From: CATOSP01 sp965237775
GTDB lineage: Bacteria; Chloroflexota; Dehalococcoidia; Lucifugimonadales; UBA3495
NCBI GenBank assembly: GCA_965237775.1
Contig: OZ250155.1
Span: 372,001 to 436,000 of the forward strand
DNA length: 64,000 bases
Direction: 5' to 3'
Shown: positions 8,832 through 17,380 of the stretch, in pieces
How the letters are laid out: every line of letters begins with the position of its first letter
How positions within the stretch are numbered: position 1 is the stretch's first letter
Position numbers and translations under genes: made by a program
Notes under the pieces: model-generated
Databases searched by the model: none
What the model saw: the letters and a program-made list of their open reading frames with translations, nothing else
Told to the model about the DNA's origin: nothing

Positions 8832-9692
8832 TTGACTGAATCACAGCCTCAAGACCACTTCGTTAAGGTCCGCGATGTTACTCTCAGGTACGTCGATTGG
8901 GGAGACAACGGACCATTGCTGCTGCTTTTGCACGGGGCGATGCGCACGTCGCGGAGCTGGGACGCCTTAGCGCGGAGTCTCCGCCCTGACTTCCACATAA
9001 TCTCCCTGGACGCCAGGGGGCATGGGGACAGCGATTGGACCGCAAGAGGTTACAGGTTCTCCAACCGGTTGCGGGACGTCAGCGCTTTTTGCGACCTGAT
9101 CGGGCTGGACGTTGGCCGTGAGGATGTAACTGCGGTGGGGCATTCCAACGGTGCGGTGGTTTTCGCGATGCTTGCTGCGAAGCGTCCCGAACTCTTCAGC
9201 AGACTCGTTCTTCTGGAGCCGATGCTGTTCGTGGAAGCTCCAGCAGAGGCGCCGCCCCGCCGTTCCAACCGTCCCCGGAGGACCTGGAGCAGCCGGGAAG
9301 AGTTGCATACTTACTTGAAGCAGCATCGGGCCGCCGGAAAATGGCGGGAGGACGTGATCCTCGACGTGGTCAACCACGAGACGATGGAGTTGCCCGACGG
9401 CAGGATAGACATGAAGTGGTCGCCCGACACGGTGAACCTGGAGGAGCGGCAAGGAGAATATTTCGACCTTCGGCCCTTCTTCCAGAATGCGGGCTTGCCG
9501 ATTCAGTTCATAGTAAGCGGCGAACGAACTCAGAGGTTTCGTGACGTTCAAGACCTGCCCGCCAGGGTCCCAAGCTTTCACTTCACAAAGGTCCAAGATA
9601 CCGGCCACAACATGTACATGGAGCGCCCCGACGCCGTAGCGTCATTGATCCGAACGTTCGTCGGGGGCGGGATAATCCCCGGGGTGGTGTGA
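8832..9692 (+). CDS. Alpha/beta hydrolase
   Basis: An alpha/beta-fold hydrolase of 286 residues from the TTG at 8832. The frame is open from 8616, but its first 35 codons are MITE sequence. The TTG start gives the same N-terminal layout as the paralogue at 19319 ('...VRDVTLRYVDWGDNGP'). A GTG at 8718 is an alternative. The oxyanion segment is LLLHGAMRTS; the nucleophile elbow is GHSNG with Ser105; the catalytic His is in 'VQDTGHNMYMERP' near the C-terminus. Substrate unknown; esterase, lactonase or haloalkane-type activities are all possible. Confidence 0.88.
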   Translation: MTESQPQDHFVKVRDVTLRYVDWGDNGPLLLLLHGAMRTSRSWDALARSLRPDFHIISLDARGHGDSDWTARGYRFSNRLRDVSAFCDLIGLDVGREDVTAVGHSNGAVVFAMLAAKRPELFSRLVLLEPMLFVEAPAEAPPRRSNRPRRTWSSREELHTYLKQHRAAGKWREDVILDVVNHETMELPDGRIDMKWSPDTVNLEERQGEYFDLRPFFQNAGLPIQFIVSGERTQRFRDVQDLPARVPSFHFTKVQDTGHNMYMERPDAVASLIRTFVGGGIIPGVV

Positions 9693-9816
9693 GGATGGCT
9701 AGGGGTTCGGCGAGGGCGGGTTGATGGCCTATGCCTCTCCGGGCGGTCCCAGCCGAAACTTGGAAGAGTTTGCCAGCAGTAAACCTGCCCAAGCATCACC
9801 GAACGTACGTTGGCCG

Positions 9817-10532
9817 CTAGGGCCCGAGCAAAAGAGCTAACACCTCTTTGGTATCGGACAGGTCCTGCAGAACATGGCTAGGATTCAGCTTTGCCAGGTC
9901 TGCCGCGGAATAAAATCCCGTGCTTACAGCCAATGTCCGGACCCCATTAACTTTGCCAGCCTCTATATCCGAGGACGAGTCCCCGATCAGCCACACCTCT
10001 CCTGGACTATAGGTCTGTCCAGACTCCTCCTGGCAACTGGCAATTGCACCGGCAACAACCTGCCCCCTATCGGTGTAATCTCCTCCAAACCCTCCGGCAT
10101 GAAAGAAGTGGTCCAGGCCATACCTGCGAAGTTTGATAAACGCCGCCTCTCTGAAGTTGCCTGTCTCCAACCCCAGTTGGACCCTGGAGTCTGAAGCTAG
10201 AGTCTCGAGGCGTTCAGGTACTCCCCGGCATATCTCCCCTCCGGTCCAGCTATCCAGGTCCGTAGTGAAATGATCGAAATAGGCCACTTTGAAATCGGAT
10301 AGACCGGGTAGGTCTTCCAAGCCTCCGGACATGAGGCCCCACTTACGGTAAACCTCGACCATCAACGGCAAGTCCATTCCCCCGGTGAACGCAACATATT
10401 CGAAGGCCCGGGGGACCCCGTGGACCTGTTCAAAGGCGCTGTTTAGGGCCTGTCGCTGTGGGCGGTTGCCCCCCCTCCGATGCTGACCAAGGTCTGGTCT
10501 ATGTCGAACAGGACCAATCTCTGCATAGCCAT
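9817..10532 (-). pseudogene. HAD-family phosphatase, frameshifted in a G7 tract
   Basis: A phosphoglycolate-phosphatase-like HAD hydrolase read leftward. From the ATG at 10532 the frame gives MAMQRLVLFDIDQTLVSIGG with motif I DIDQT, then breaks in a run of seven Gs (C7 at 10469-10475 on the + strand). Adding one G, or removing two, restores 'QALNSAFEQVHGVPRAFEYV' and joins the intact frame that starts at 10377. The remainder has motif II 'LGLETGNF', a lysine in 'KLRRYGLDHFF' and motif IV 'WLIGDSSSDIEAG'. The corrected product is about 238 residues, full length for the family. Either a real homopolymer frameshift or a consensus error. Confidence 0.75.
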
Positions 10533-11043
10533 CTCTCTAGAACCTGGGACCCGAGGCTCGATTAGGCATCCCTGAAGGTGGCAGGTGCGCCGCATTCTTG
10601 TCTCTCAACCGGACCGGTTCCAGTCGTAGTATAAGGGGCCGGGTAGACCGTATATAGTGTCGTTTTCCTGATCATCACCTTACTGTATGAGCCTACCTGG
10701 TCATAGTTAGCCCCTGCCCTCAACACCTTATCGACAGAGGTCAGATTGGACGCCCGCAACAACTCGCCTATCAACCGGGTCGGGAAGCCGGTATAAGTGC
10801 TTGCCTCCTTCACGAAGATTGTCCGGGAGACAAGCAATTGAGGGCGGGTCCGGGACAGGGTCATTCGATTGTCCGATGGAAACGCCGACCAAGGTCATCT
10901 GTAGAAATCGATTGGGGCGTGGCCACGCAATGCGGCGACCCAATTTAGAAAGGCGCTCGGGTTAGCCCACTGAGGAGCATTGGGGAGTACGGGGAGCTCC
11001 ATCTGCAAACGGGTGGACTGCTCGGCGTTTTTTTATCGGGGTC
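10533..11043. other. Intergenic region left of the IS66 element
   Basis: About 510 bases with no supported gene. A 100-codon leftward frame (10562-10864) gives no recognisable domain. Joined across the IS66 insertion to the right flank, no continuous coding frame appears, so the element seems to have entered non-coding DNA. Confidence 0.4.
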
Positions 11044-11051
11044 ATTGTGTG
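11044..11051. repeat. Target-site duplication of IS66 element, left
   Basis: ATTGTGTG directly abuts the left terminal repeat. The identical 8 bases follow the right terminal repeat at 12484-12491. An 8-bp duplication is the hallmark of IS66-family insertion. Confidence 0.92.
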
Positions 11052-12483
11052 GTAAGTGTTCAGAGTTGAGGGGAAGTGAGCAACTGGCGGCATGCGGTGA
11101 GGGGATTCAATCCTCGGGCGCGCCAGGTACCGAAGAGGGAAGCGAGAGCCATCTTGGTGTTGGTGCCCTGGGTTGAGCGGGTGCCGCCGCTGATCTTGCG
11201 GCTGGTCACCAGGTGACGAAGGCTCCTCTCGGCGGCGTTGTTTTCCGAGGGGACGGCCGGTTCGGCTACGAATACGAACAACTCCTTGATGAAGCGCTGG
11301 ATGCGCCGGCAGAGCTTGGCCTGGACTGCCCCTGGGTCATCAAGGAAGGGTCGGCAGCAGGCCAACAATTTCCGCTCCAACTCCAGTTGGGCCTGACGGC
11401 GTTTCCTTGCCTGAGGATGGGAGAACCGCTTGGCCTGGGCGTAGAGGTCATGCACTGCCGCCGCCCATCCGGCCAGCTTGGCGTCTGCTGGGTAGAGGGC
11501 CTTCAGGTCATGGATGTCCCGGAGCAGATGAGCCCAACACCGCTGCTTCAGGCCAGGGTAGTGGTTATAGGCAGCGTAGAAATCGCTGACCAACACCCCG
11601 CTGAAGGACTCCCCCAGCGCCTCGTCCACCACCTCCTTATTCCGGCCTCGGCGCAGGAAGTACCGCTCAGTGGGAGTGGAGAAGGTCCAGACATAGCCAT
11701 TGGCCCCCTCCTGGCGCCAGCCGGTCTCGTCGGCGTGCACCACCTGGCTGGTCCGGACTAGTTCCAGCACCTCGGCCACCGCCGGTTGGGCTTGCCGGGC
11801 CACGCCGTGGAGGACCTGGGTGATTCCCCCAACGCTCAAGCGCAACTGGTGGACGGTCTCCAGATACCATTGGATGGTCCGAAGGGGCAACCGGCCCTCT
11901 TCCCGCAGGCCAGCGATCAATGAGACCAAGTTGGCTCCCAACCGTCCCCGACCGATTACCCCACCGCCCAAGTCCGTCTTGGGGGTCCGGCGCCGTTCAC
12001 ATACTGGGCAGACCCGGGTCACGAAAACGTGCTCCGTGACCTCCACCGGAGCCACTGGGATATCGATGACTTCCCGAGTCCGCTGCGGCCAACCCCCAAC
12101 CAACCCGGTGCCACACTCCGGACAGGAGTCCAAGACATGTTCCACCTGGTGAGCCGCCACCGTGCGCCGACGGCTAAAGCCGTGGGGCCGGGGCTTTCTT
12201 GGCTCCTTCTTCTCGGCCGGCTCTGACTTTGCACCCGGTTTGTTGCCCGGCATTCCGGGCCGCCCTTTGCCCTTGAGACCCCCTTCCAACGCCGCTATCC
12301 GCCGCTGCAACTCGTCGATGACCGCCTGCTGCCGCGCAATCACCGCCAACAGCGCCTCCCGGCTGGCCGTCCTCAGGTCTACCTTGTTCTCCATCCTCCT
12401 GATTTAACATAACCGACGACCCGACGCACCGAACTTCCCAAGCAAGTTTTAACTAATCCATCCCCTCAACTCTGAACAGTTAC
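11052..12483 (-). mobile_element. Complete IS66-family element (1432 bp, single ORF)
   Basis: An insertion sequence bounded by 22-bp terminal inverted repeats: 11052-11073 and 12462-12483 match at all but one base, starting GTAA as in IS66 elements (common core TGTTCAGAGTTGAGGGG). It is flanked by a perfect 8-bp duplication, ATTGTGTG. It carries only the tnpC-type transposase, with no tnpA or tnpB, like the ISBst12 subgroup of IS66. Intact repeats, duplication and ORF suggest recent insertion and probable activity. Confidence 0.95.
11060..12394 (-). CDS. tnpC: IS66-family transposase (TnpC-type)
   Basis: A 444-residue DDE transposase. In order: an N-terminal leucine-rich coiled coil (residues 8-38), a basic Pro/Lys linker, the IS66 zinc-binding domain (CPEC and CPVC pairs), and a DDE core with Asp in 'VHADETGW', Asp in 'VLVSDFYAAY' and Glu in 'NNAAERSLR'. 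The ATG at 12394 sits almost directly on its AGGAGG sequence, an unusually short spacing that may keep expression low, or the true start may differ. It fills nearly the whole element. Confidence 0.96.
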   Translation of the reverse strand: MENKVDLRTASREALLAVIARQQAVIDELQRRIAALEGGLKGKGRPGMPGNKPGAKSEPAEKKEPRKPRPHGFSRRRTVAAHQVEHVLDSCPECGTGLVGGWPQRTREVIDIPVAPVEVTEHVFVTRVCPVCERRRTPKTDLGGGVIGRGRLGANLVSLIAGLREEGRLPLRTIQWYLETVHQLRLSVGGITQVLHGVARQAQPAVAEVLELVRTSQVVHADETGWRQEGANGYVWTFSTPTERYFLRRGRNKEVVDEALGESFSGVLVSDFYAAYNHYPGLKQRCWAHLLRDIHDLKALYPADAKLAGWAAAVHDLYAQAKRFSHPQARKRRQAQLELERKLLACCRPFLDDPGAVQAKLCRRIQRFIKELFVFVAEPAVPSENNAAERSLRHLVTSRKISGGTRSTQGTNTKMALASLFGTWRARGLNPLTACRQLLTSPQL

Positions 12484-12491
12484 ATTGTGTG
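12484..12491. repeat. Target-site duplication of IS66 element, right
   Basis: ATTGTGTG, identical to 11044-11051 on the other side of the element. Confidence 0.92.
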
Positions 12492-12936
12492 TCATTCTGT
12501 TTCTTTGATCCTCCTGGTGGGCTAGGGGTTTGGGTCTTAGCTGGCGCCTGGTGATAGTCATGGTACAGAGATGCAACCGAGAGTGGGAAGGGGGAAATGG
12601 CAGTAAATGTACAAGGATGAGCGGAGCCAGCAACGATCCCAAGGAGCAGTCAATCAAAAGACCGTGGGGACCGGGGCACGTGACAAGGCGGCGTTCCGGA
12701 TGTGGGTTTTTGGTATGAAGAAACCGTCCTGGAGGGCGGAATCTCGAGCCTTATTTTGGGTGATTCGTAGCTACATGGAGGACCTTTCGCGTCCTGACCC
12801 TCCCGGAAATACGTATCTACGTATGGCCCATGTGCGAGTTTCCAGGCCAAGTATCAATTCCAGCCGCGCCGAAATGAAACTGTTATAGGCGCGGTACTCG
12901 ATGGTTTGGGACCAAGAGTTGAAACGCCAGTTGGTC
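12492..12936. other. Intergenic region right of the IS66 element
   Basis: About 445 bases without a supported gene. Short frames on both strands show no domain, no biased composition and no good ribosome site. Confidence 0.4.
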
Positions 12937-13377
12937 CTAAGCTCCGGGTACCTCGCCTATCCAGTGCACATTGACGTAGGTGGGGCTCGCTGCGCGGTAG
13001 AATCTCTCGTCGGCAGTCCACAGGTCGCAGTGTAGCGTTTCCGACAGAGCCAGATAATGGGAGTCGTATACCGCTTCTTGCCGTAGGCGGCCCGCCAACT
13101 CCAGAGCCAATTGATGAAGGTGGGAGGTCTCGCTTAATTCGATACCGGATGCCAGCAAGATTTCGATGAGGCGAGTGGCTGTGTCGACGTTCAATTCCCC
13201 GCGCACCACCCGGCGGTGTAATGCGTTGGCAACCTCTACCGGCATCAGGTAGGGGGCTGCCGGGGTCACCTCCGCCTCATCCCAAGACCTTGCCAAGGCA
13301 ATTGCTTCGTCCGAATAATTCTCCTTGACCAACCATTTGAAAGCCAGGCTGGCGTCGACAACAACTAGCCCAGCCAA
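12937..13377 (-). CDS. vapC: VapC-type PIN-domain toxin
   Basis: A 146-residue PIN-domain ribonuclease, the toxin of a type II toxin-antitoxin pair. The acidic metal-binding residues are in place: Asp8 (VVVDAS), Glu48 (PVEVANAL), Asp105 (VYDSHYLAL) and Asp123 (TADERF). Such proteins cleave tRNA or rRNA and are silenced by the cognate antitoxin. Its start overlaps the 3' end of the antitoxin gene by 13 bp, the usual translational coupling in vapBC operons. Confidence 0.93.
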   Translation of the reverse strand: MAGLVVVDASLAFKWLVKENYSDEAIALARSWDEAEVTPAAPYLMPVEVANALHRRVVRGELNVDTATRLIEILLASGIELSETSHLHQLALELAGRLRQEAVYDSHYLALSETLHCDLWTADERFYRAASPTYVNVHWIGEVPGA

Positions 13378-13661
13378 GATCGCTCTCGGGAGGTTCGGGC
13401 CTCCTGGATTAGGTCAGCGGAATCTCCAGAGAGCTTTTGTTCGCCAAAAATCTCATCTTGGAGCGCGACAAACCGGTTTATAGCCTCGGGGCCGAAGGGC
13501 AGATTCTCCACGCCTTGAACCTCGTCCCTGGCCAATTCCTTGCTAATGGCATCCTGGCAATACTTGCGCATGCTTACCCCTTTGAGCGCGGCCACGGCTT
13601 TCAACCGTCGTTTCAAGGCAACGTCCAAGTCCAGGGTAAGGCGCTTTTTGTTGACTTCCAT
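13365..13661 (-). CDS. vapB: VapB-like ribbon-helix-helix antitoxin
   Basis: Start chosen at the ATG at 13661 (98 residues), which has GGAG 8 bases upstream; the frame is open back to 13697 without better support. The N-terminus 'KRLTLDLDVALKRRLKAVAA' fits a ribbon-helix-helix DNA-binding domain, a beta strand then two helices. The acidic C-terminal half (EIFGEQKLSGDSADLIQEAR) would wrap the PIN toxin encoded next. Antitoxins of this kind usually repress their own operon. Confidence 0.85.
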   Translation of the reverse strand: MEVNKKRLTLDLDVALKRRLKAVAALKGVSMRKYCQDAISKELARDEVQGVENLPFGPEAINRFVALQDEIFGEQKLSGDSADLIQEARTSRERSWLG

Positions 13662-13732
13662 AGTGAAAGCTCCATGCCACGATCGACTGAGAGCCATCCT
13701 AGCGCAAATACAGAATTAAAGAAGAATTTATA

Positions 13733-13922
13733 ACATGACGTGAGTCGTCAGAACAGGTGGATCCATGGAGACTATAGGGAGAACTTTTTCGCTGGCGGTC
13801 AACTGGTGAACCAAGTATAAATCCCTACCGCGTTTCGCTGGTCACCTTGCACATCCGCCTATCAGTCAAGTTCCATGTCCCTTAAATCATTCCCGGAGTA
13901 TTTGTAACCAGCGCCGGACGCA
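13733..13922 (-). pseudogene. Possible toxin remnant after orphan antitoxin
   Basis: Directly at the antitoxin stop, a GTG overlaps the TAG and opens a frame reading VRPALVTNTPGMI before a stop. PIN toxins commonly begin with a short strand ending in an aspartate, 'xxLVDTNxL'; here the resemblance is VTNTP. This could be the stub of a deleted toxin gene. The evidence is 13 residues only, so it is tentative. Confidence 0.25.
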
Positions 13923-14159
13923 CTATGGTCCACCGAAGCGCTCATTCTTCTGATCCCGGGTGAAGGTCTGGCCCCCTGTTCTTATCTCGCCCCTCAATTT
14001 GTGAATAGCGGCGAGGCCCACATCGGCCTGTTGTTCTCGGCCCATATAGCTTTGGAGCCACAGGCGATATTGAGCGTTCAAGGTAGTTCGCTCCGCCAAC
14101 GCGCGCCTGCGAGCCGCTTCAATCAAGTCCTCGTCGGCGTTCAACGTGATGTTCTTCAT
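13923..14159 (-). CDS. Orphan ribbon-helix-helix antitoxin
   Basis: A 78-residue protein from the ATG at 14159, chosen for the strong GGGAGGG just upstream rather than the ATG at 14189. The sequence 'MKNITLNADEDLIEAARRRA' is a typical ribbon-helix-helix start of VapB-type antitoxins, and 'WLQSYMGREQQ' follows as in MT0933-like antitoxins. No intact toxin gene follows on the same strand, so it may be a solitary antitoxin, able to bind DNA or to neutralise a toxin encoded elsewhere. Confidence 0.72.
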   Translation of the reverse strand: MKNITLNADEDLIEAARRRALAERTTLNAQYRLWLQSYMGREQQADVGLAAIHKLRGEIRTGGQTFTRDQKNERFGGP

Positions 14160-14266
14160 CCCGTTCCCTCCCTGCGTAGAATACACCAATACATCGTAGA
14201 CTAGCCTCGTGTTGATGTAGCGCGGGAGTGGGACTAAAAGACACGTGGCACTGGAAGGGAAAGAAG

Positions 14267-14338
14267 TGGGCCCGGCAGGTGTCGAACCTGCAACCTACCG
14301 GTTATGAGCCGGCCGCTCTACCGCTGAGCTACGGGCCC
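14267..14338 (-). tRNA. tRNA-Met (CAT)
   Basis: A 72-nt cloverleaf on the minus strand: acceptor GGGCCCG/CGGGCCC, D stem GCTC/GAGC, anticodon stem GCCGG/CCGGT around loop CTCATAA (anticodon CAT), T stem GCAGG/CCTGC with loop TTCGACA, discriminator A. CCA is not encoded. The 5' end pairs fully, which argues against an initiator tRNA; elongator Met is most likely, though a CAT-anticodon Ile2 tRNA cannot be excluded by eye. Confidence 0.95.
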
Positions 14339-14533
14339 CACCTTTCCAGCTTATGCCCAGGCTTTTGACGGTGTCAAGAATGGCCGTCTAAACGGTGATT
14401 TCTCTGATTTCAGGATTTACAGGATTAAAGAGCCATGCGAATCCAATAATCTTATGAATCCCGGTTCAGACATTTGCGCCTAGGACCGAACGACCTCGGC
14501 CTGAGGGGGGCAGAACATGGACGCGAAACCCTT

Positions 14534-15904
14534 CTAGCCTATACCCAGGCGCTGACGGTATTCGGGGTCGTAGGCGGCCAGCAGGCCCAGTTCCACAAGT
14601 TGCTCTTGGGGCAGCCGCCGCACCGCATCTCCCCTGGTCGGCACGGCGCCTACTATTGCGTCTTGGACCAGTTGCTCGTAGTCGGGTCCCCCCAGGCCCA
14701 ACAATTGCTGTAGCACATGTTCGTTGTCCTGGCCGAACGTGGGGGCTGGGCCGCGAATTTGAAGGGGGGTTCGGGAGAATTTGTAGGGCCGGCTGATGAA
14801 CGGCCTGGTGCCGATGTTCCGGTCTTCCGGGTAGGTTACGCGCTCGAAGAAGCCCCGGCTCTGGTAGTGAGGGTCGAAATGGACGTCCTTTCCCGTCAGC
14901 ACCGGGCCCGACGGTATGCCCAACGCCTGCAAACGGTGCATCGCGTCATACTTGTCCAGCCCCGCTGTCCACTCGGAGATAATTCCGTCCAATTCGTCAT
15001 GGTTGCGCCGGCGCGCGAGAAGGTCGGAGAAACGCGGGTCGGCGGCCAACTCTTCCCTGCCCATCTCGCGGCACATGTCTTGCCACTGCTCGTCGCTGCC
15101 CACCGAAAGAGTGATCCATTCATCGTGGCCCAACGCCGGGTAACAACCCTGGGGAGCGCGGTAGGGATGCCGGTTGCCGATGCGGTCGTTGTCACGCCCG
15201 TTTGCAACGCCGTCCATGATGAATTCAGAGAGGAACATCACCCCTGCTTGATACATACCGATGTCCACCCATTGGCCCTTCCCCGTCTGGTTGCGGTACC
15301 GCAACGCGCTGCCGATGGCGAACAGGGTCGTCCACGTCGATAGGAAATCCACGAAGGACGCCCCGGCCTTGGATGGGGCCTCGCCGGGGTACCCAGTGAC
15401 CCAGCAATGTCCGTGGGTCCCTTCCTGAGTGGTTGCCTGGGCCGGGTAGTTGGCGTAGGGGCCCAGGCTGTGACCGTATCCCGTGTTGGACACCATGACT
15501 ATGTCGGGTTTGATCTTGCGCAGGTTGGGATAGTCCAACTCCCACCGCCGCATTACCCGGGGAGTGAAGTTCTCCATGACCACGTCGCTGATCTTCACCA
15601 ATTCGATGAATAGCTCGCGGCCCCGCTCGTCGGTGAGGTCCAACGTCAGGGAACGCTTGCCCCGGTGCATGAGGTTGTAGGTTGACGACCGGTTCCACCA
15701 GTCCTCGCCCAGGACGTTGTCGGGGAAACTGCCGGCCAACCCGGAGTTGCGCGTCGGGTCGGGGTGCCCCGGCCCCTCCACCTTTATGACCTCGGCCCCA
15801 AAATCTGTGAGCAGGCCCCCAGCATAGGGAAGGGCGAAGATGTATGTGGAATCCAGGACCCGAATCCCTTCCAGCGGCAGTTGAGGTCCAGGCGGTTGGG
15901 GCAT
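14534..15904 (-). CDS. CaiB/BaiF CoA-transferase family III (1)
   Basis: A 456-residue family III CoA-transferase, an enzyme that moves CoA between carboxylic acids through an aspartyl anhydride. It opens with 'LEGIRVLDSTYIFALPYAGG', then 'GAEVIKVEGPGHPDPTR', and has the 'FTPRVMRRWELDYPNLRKIKPDIVMVSNTGYG' block typical of the family. Slightly longer than the usual 390-420. It lies 100 bp after a second transferase gene on the same strand; such pairs often encode two subunits or act on related acids. Substrate unknown. Confidence 0.93.
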   Translation of the reverse strand: MPQPPGPQLPLEGIRVLDSTYIFALPYAGGLLTDFGAEVIKVEGPGHPDPTRNSGLAGSFPDNVLGEDWWNRSSTYNLMHRGKRSLTLDLTDERGRELFIELVKISDVVMENFTPRVMRRWELDYPNLRKIKPDIVMVSNTGYGHSLGPYANYPAQATTQEGTHGHCWVTGYPGEAPSKAGASFVDFLSTWTTLFAIGSALRYRNQTGKGQWVDIGMYQAGVMFLSEFIMDGVANGRDNDRIGNRHPYRAPQGCYPALGHDEWITLSVGSDEQWQDMCREMGREELAADPRFSDLLARRRNHDELDGIISEWTAGLDKYDAMHRLQALGIPSGPVLTGKDVHFDPHYQSRGFFERVTYPEDRNIGTRPFISRPYKFSRTPLQIRGPAPTFGQDNEHVLQQLLGLGGPDYEQLVQDAIVGAVPTRGDAVRRLPQEQLVELGLLAAYDPEYRQRLGIG

Positions 15905-15909
15905 CTAAG

Positions 15910-16012
15910 GTTACCTCCCTGTGGGTTAGTGACCGTCGGTTAGCGGCCGGTGGCCGTGGTTAGTAACTGGTGGTTGATTGCCCGTCGGCGCTGACCACTA
16001 GCCACTAAACCG
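15910..16012. repeat. GT-rich degenerate intergenic repeat (1)
   Basis: The gap between the two transferases is built of degenerate units such as 'ggttagtgaccg', 'ggttagcggccgg' and 'ggttagtaactgg' and ends with the opposite-strand form 'gaccactagccactaaacc'. The two halves could pair as an imperfect hairpin. A similar block occurs at 25566-25690. Confidence 0.4.
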
Positions 16013-17198
16013 CGTTGAGCTGGCGTAGGCGGGTGAAGTCTTCTGGCGAGTATCCCAGCCCCTCAACGTAAATTTCCCGGTTGTGCTGGCCGAGGGTTGG
16101 GGCAGGCCCGAGGAGCCGGTAGGGGCAAAGGTCGAAGTTAAAAAGCGCCGCCGGCACCTTGATCCTGCCAATTACCGGGTGGTCCACTTCCCGGTAGAAG
16201 CCGCGGGACTCGAGCTGGGGGCACTCGGCTAGCTCGGTGGGAGTCTGTACTACCCCGAAGAGCATCCGGGTTTCGGCGGCACGGCGGAACAGGTCCCATT
16301 TGGCCTTGTCCTTGATCGAATCCAGGATAAGCGCGTCCAACTCCTCGCCGTGTTGCGGGCGCTGTCCGGCGTCGGCAAACCGGGGCTCTAGCATCTCTTC
16401 CGATTCAAAGAAGTTGGCGATGTCCTCCCACGAGGCCCCGCCTCCCGTCTGCACGATGATCCATCCATCGGCGCATGGCATTGGATGGGTAAATTCTCCT
16501 CCCGACGCCCGGCGCCTGGGTTGCGTGCCGCCCATAAATGGGTACATGGTCTGGGTGGCCATCATCGTCGAAGCGACGACCTCCGTCACCGATACGTCGA
16601 TATGCTGGCCCAGACCGGTGTTGCCCTGGTAAAAGAGCGATACGGCGGTGGCGGCCGCGGCGTTGAGGCCGCCCTCGTATTGGGCCTGGAACCCTCCATG
16701 CTTCAGCGGTTCCCGGCCCTGGATGCCGCTGATGCTCATAATCATGCCCATGGCATAATTGACGATCTCTTCGCCCTCGTATTGGCTGTACGGGCCGTCC
16801 TGCCCAAATGGGGTGATGGAGGTCATGACCAAGGACGGGTTGATCTCTTCCAGATCCGCGTGGGACAGACCCAGCCCCGCCAGATAACCTGGTTTGTAGC
16901 TCTCGACGACAACGTCGACGTGCTGGACCATCTCCTTCAGCAAGGCGCGTCCGGTGGAGGTCTCAAGGTTGAGGGTAGCCCCCTTCTTGTTGAGGTTCAG
17001 GGCCAAAAAGAAGAGGCTTTTTTCGGGATGGGGGTCGTCTTGGTGGAAGGGGCCCATACGGCGCAGCAAAGCGCCTCTCGGCGGCTCGACCTTGAGGACA
17101 TCCGCCCCGTAGTCGGCCAGAAGGCGGGCGCAGAAGGAACCGGCGATGTCCTCGCTGAGGTCGAGGACTTTCACACCTGTCAGGACACCATCGGGCAT
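16005..17198 (-). CDS. CaiB/BaiF CoA-transferase family III (2)
   Basis: A 397-residue family III CoA-transferase of standard length. It begins 'LTGVKVLDLSEDIAGSFCAR', followed by 'DYGADVLKVEPPRGALLRRM', and contains 'NPSLVMTSITPFGQDGPYSQY', all family blocks. The 'HIDVSVTEVVASTM' segment carries the conserved Asp region. It is upstream of transferase 1 in the same direction and probably cotranscribed. Physiological acid unknown. Confidence 0.93.
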   Translation of the reverse strand: MPDGVLTGVKVLDLSEDIAGSFCARLLADYGADVLKVEPPRGALLRRMGPFHQDDPHPEKSLFFLALNLNKKGATLNLETSTGRALLKEMVQHVDVVVESYKPGYLAGLGLSHADLEEINPSLVMTSITPFGQDGPYSQYEGEEIVNYAMGMIMSISGIQGREPLKHGGFQAQYEGGLNAAAATAVSLFYQGNTGLGQHIDVSVTEVVASTMMATQTMYPFMGGTQPRRRASGGEFTHPMPCADGWIIVQTGGGASWEDIANFFESEEMLEPRFADAGQRPQHGEELDALILDSIKDKAKWDLFRRAAETRMLFGVVQTPTELAECPQLESRGFYREVDHPVIGRIKVPAALFNFDLCPYRLLGPAPTLGQHNREIYVEGLGYSPEDFTRLRQLNAV

Positions 17199-17380
17199 AG
17201 TCTTTCCCCTACATTAGTCCGGGCGTTGGGACCAGGTGTTTGGACCAGGAGTTTAAGGGGCCGCTGCGGTGGGATCCAATCCTACCCTGGCGCGGCCCAG
17301 TGAGCGATTGGGATTGTAGCGGAAGCCGGATTTCGAGGCAACAAGCCGCCTGGTCCCAGAGTATGTCGGCGGGGCAAGCT

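Noticed and set aside
10562..10864. 100-codon leftward frame as a gene
   Set aside because: No recognisable domain, no good ribosome site, and it lies in a gene-poor accessory stretch.
11213..11761. 182-codon rightward frame inside the IS66 element
   Set aside because: It is the antisense shadow of the transposase, with no domain and no ribosome site.
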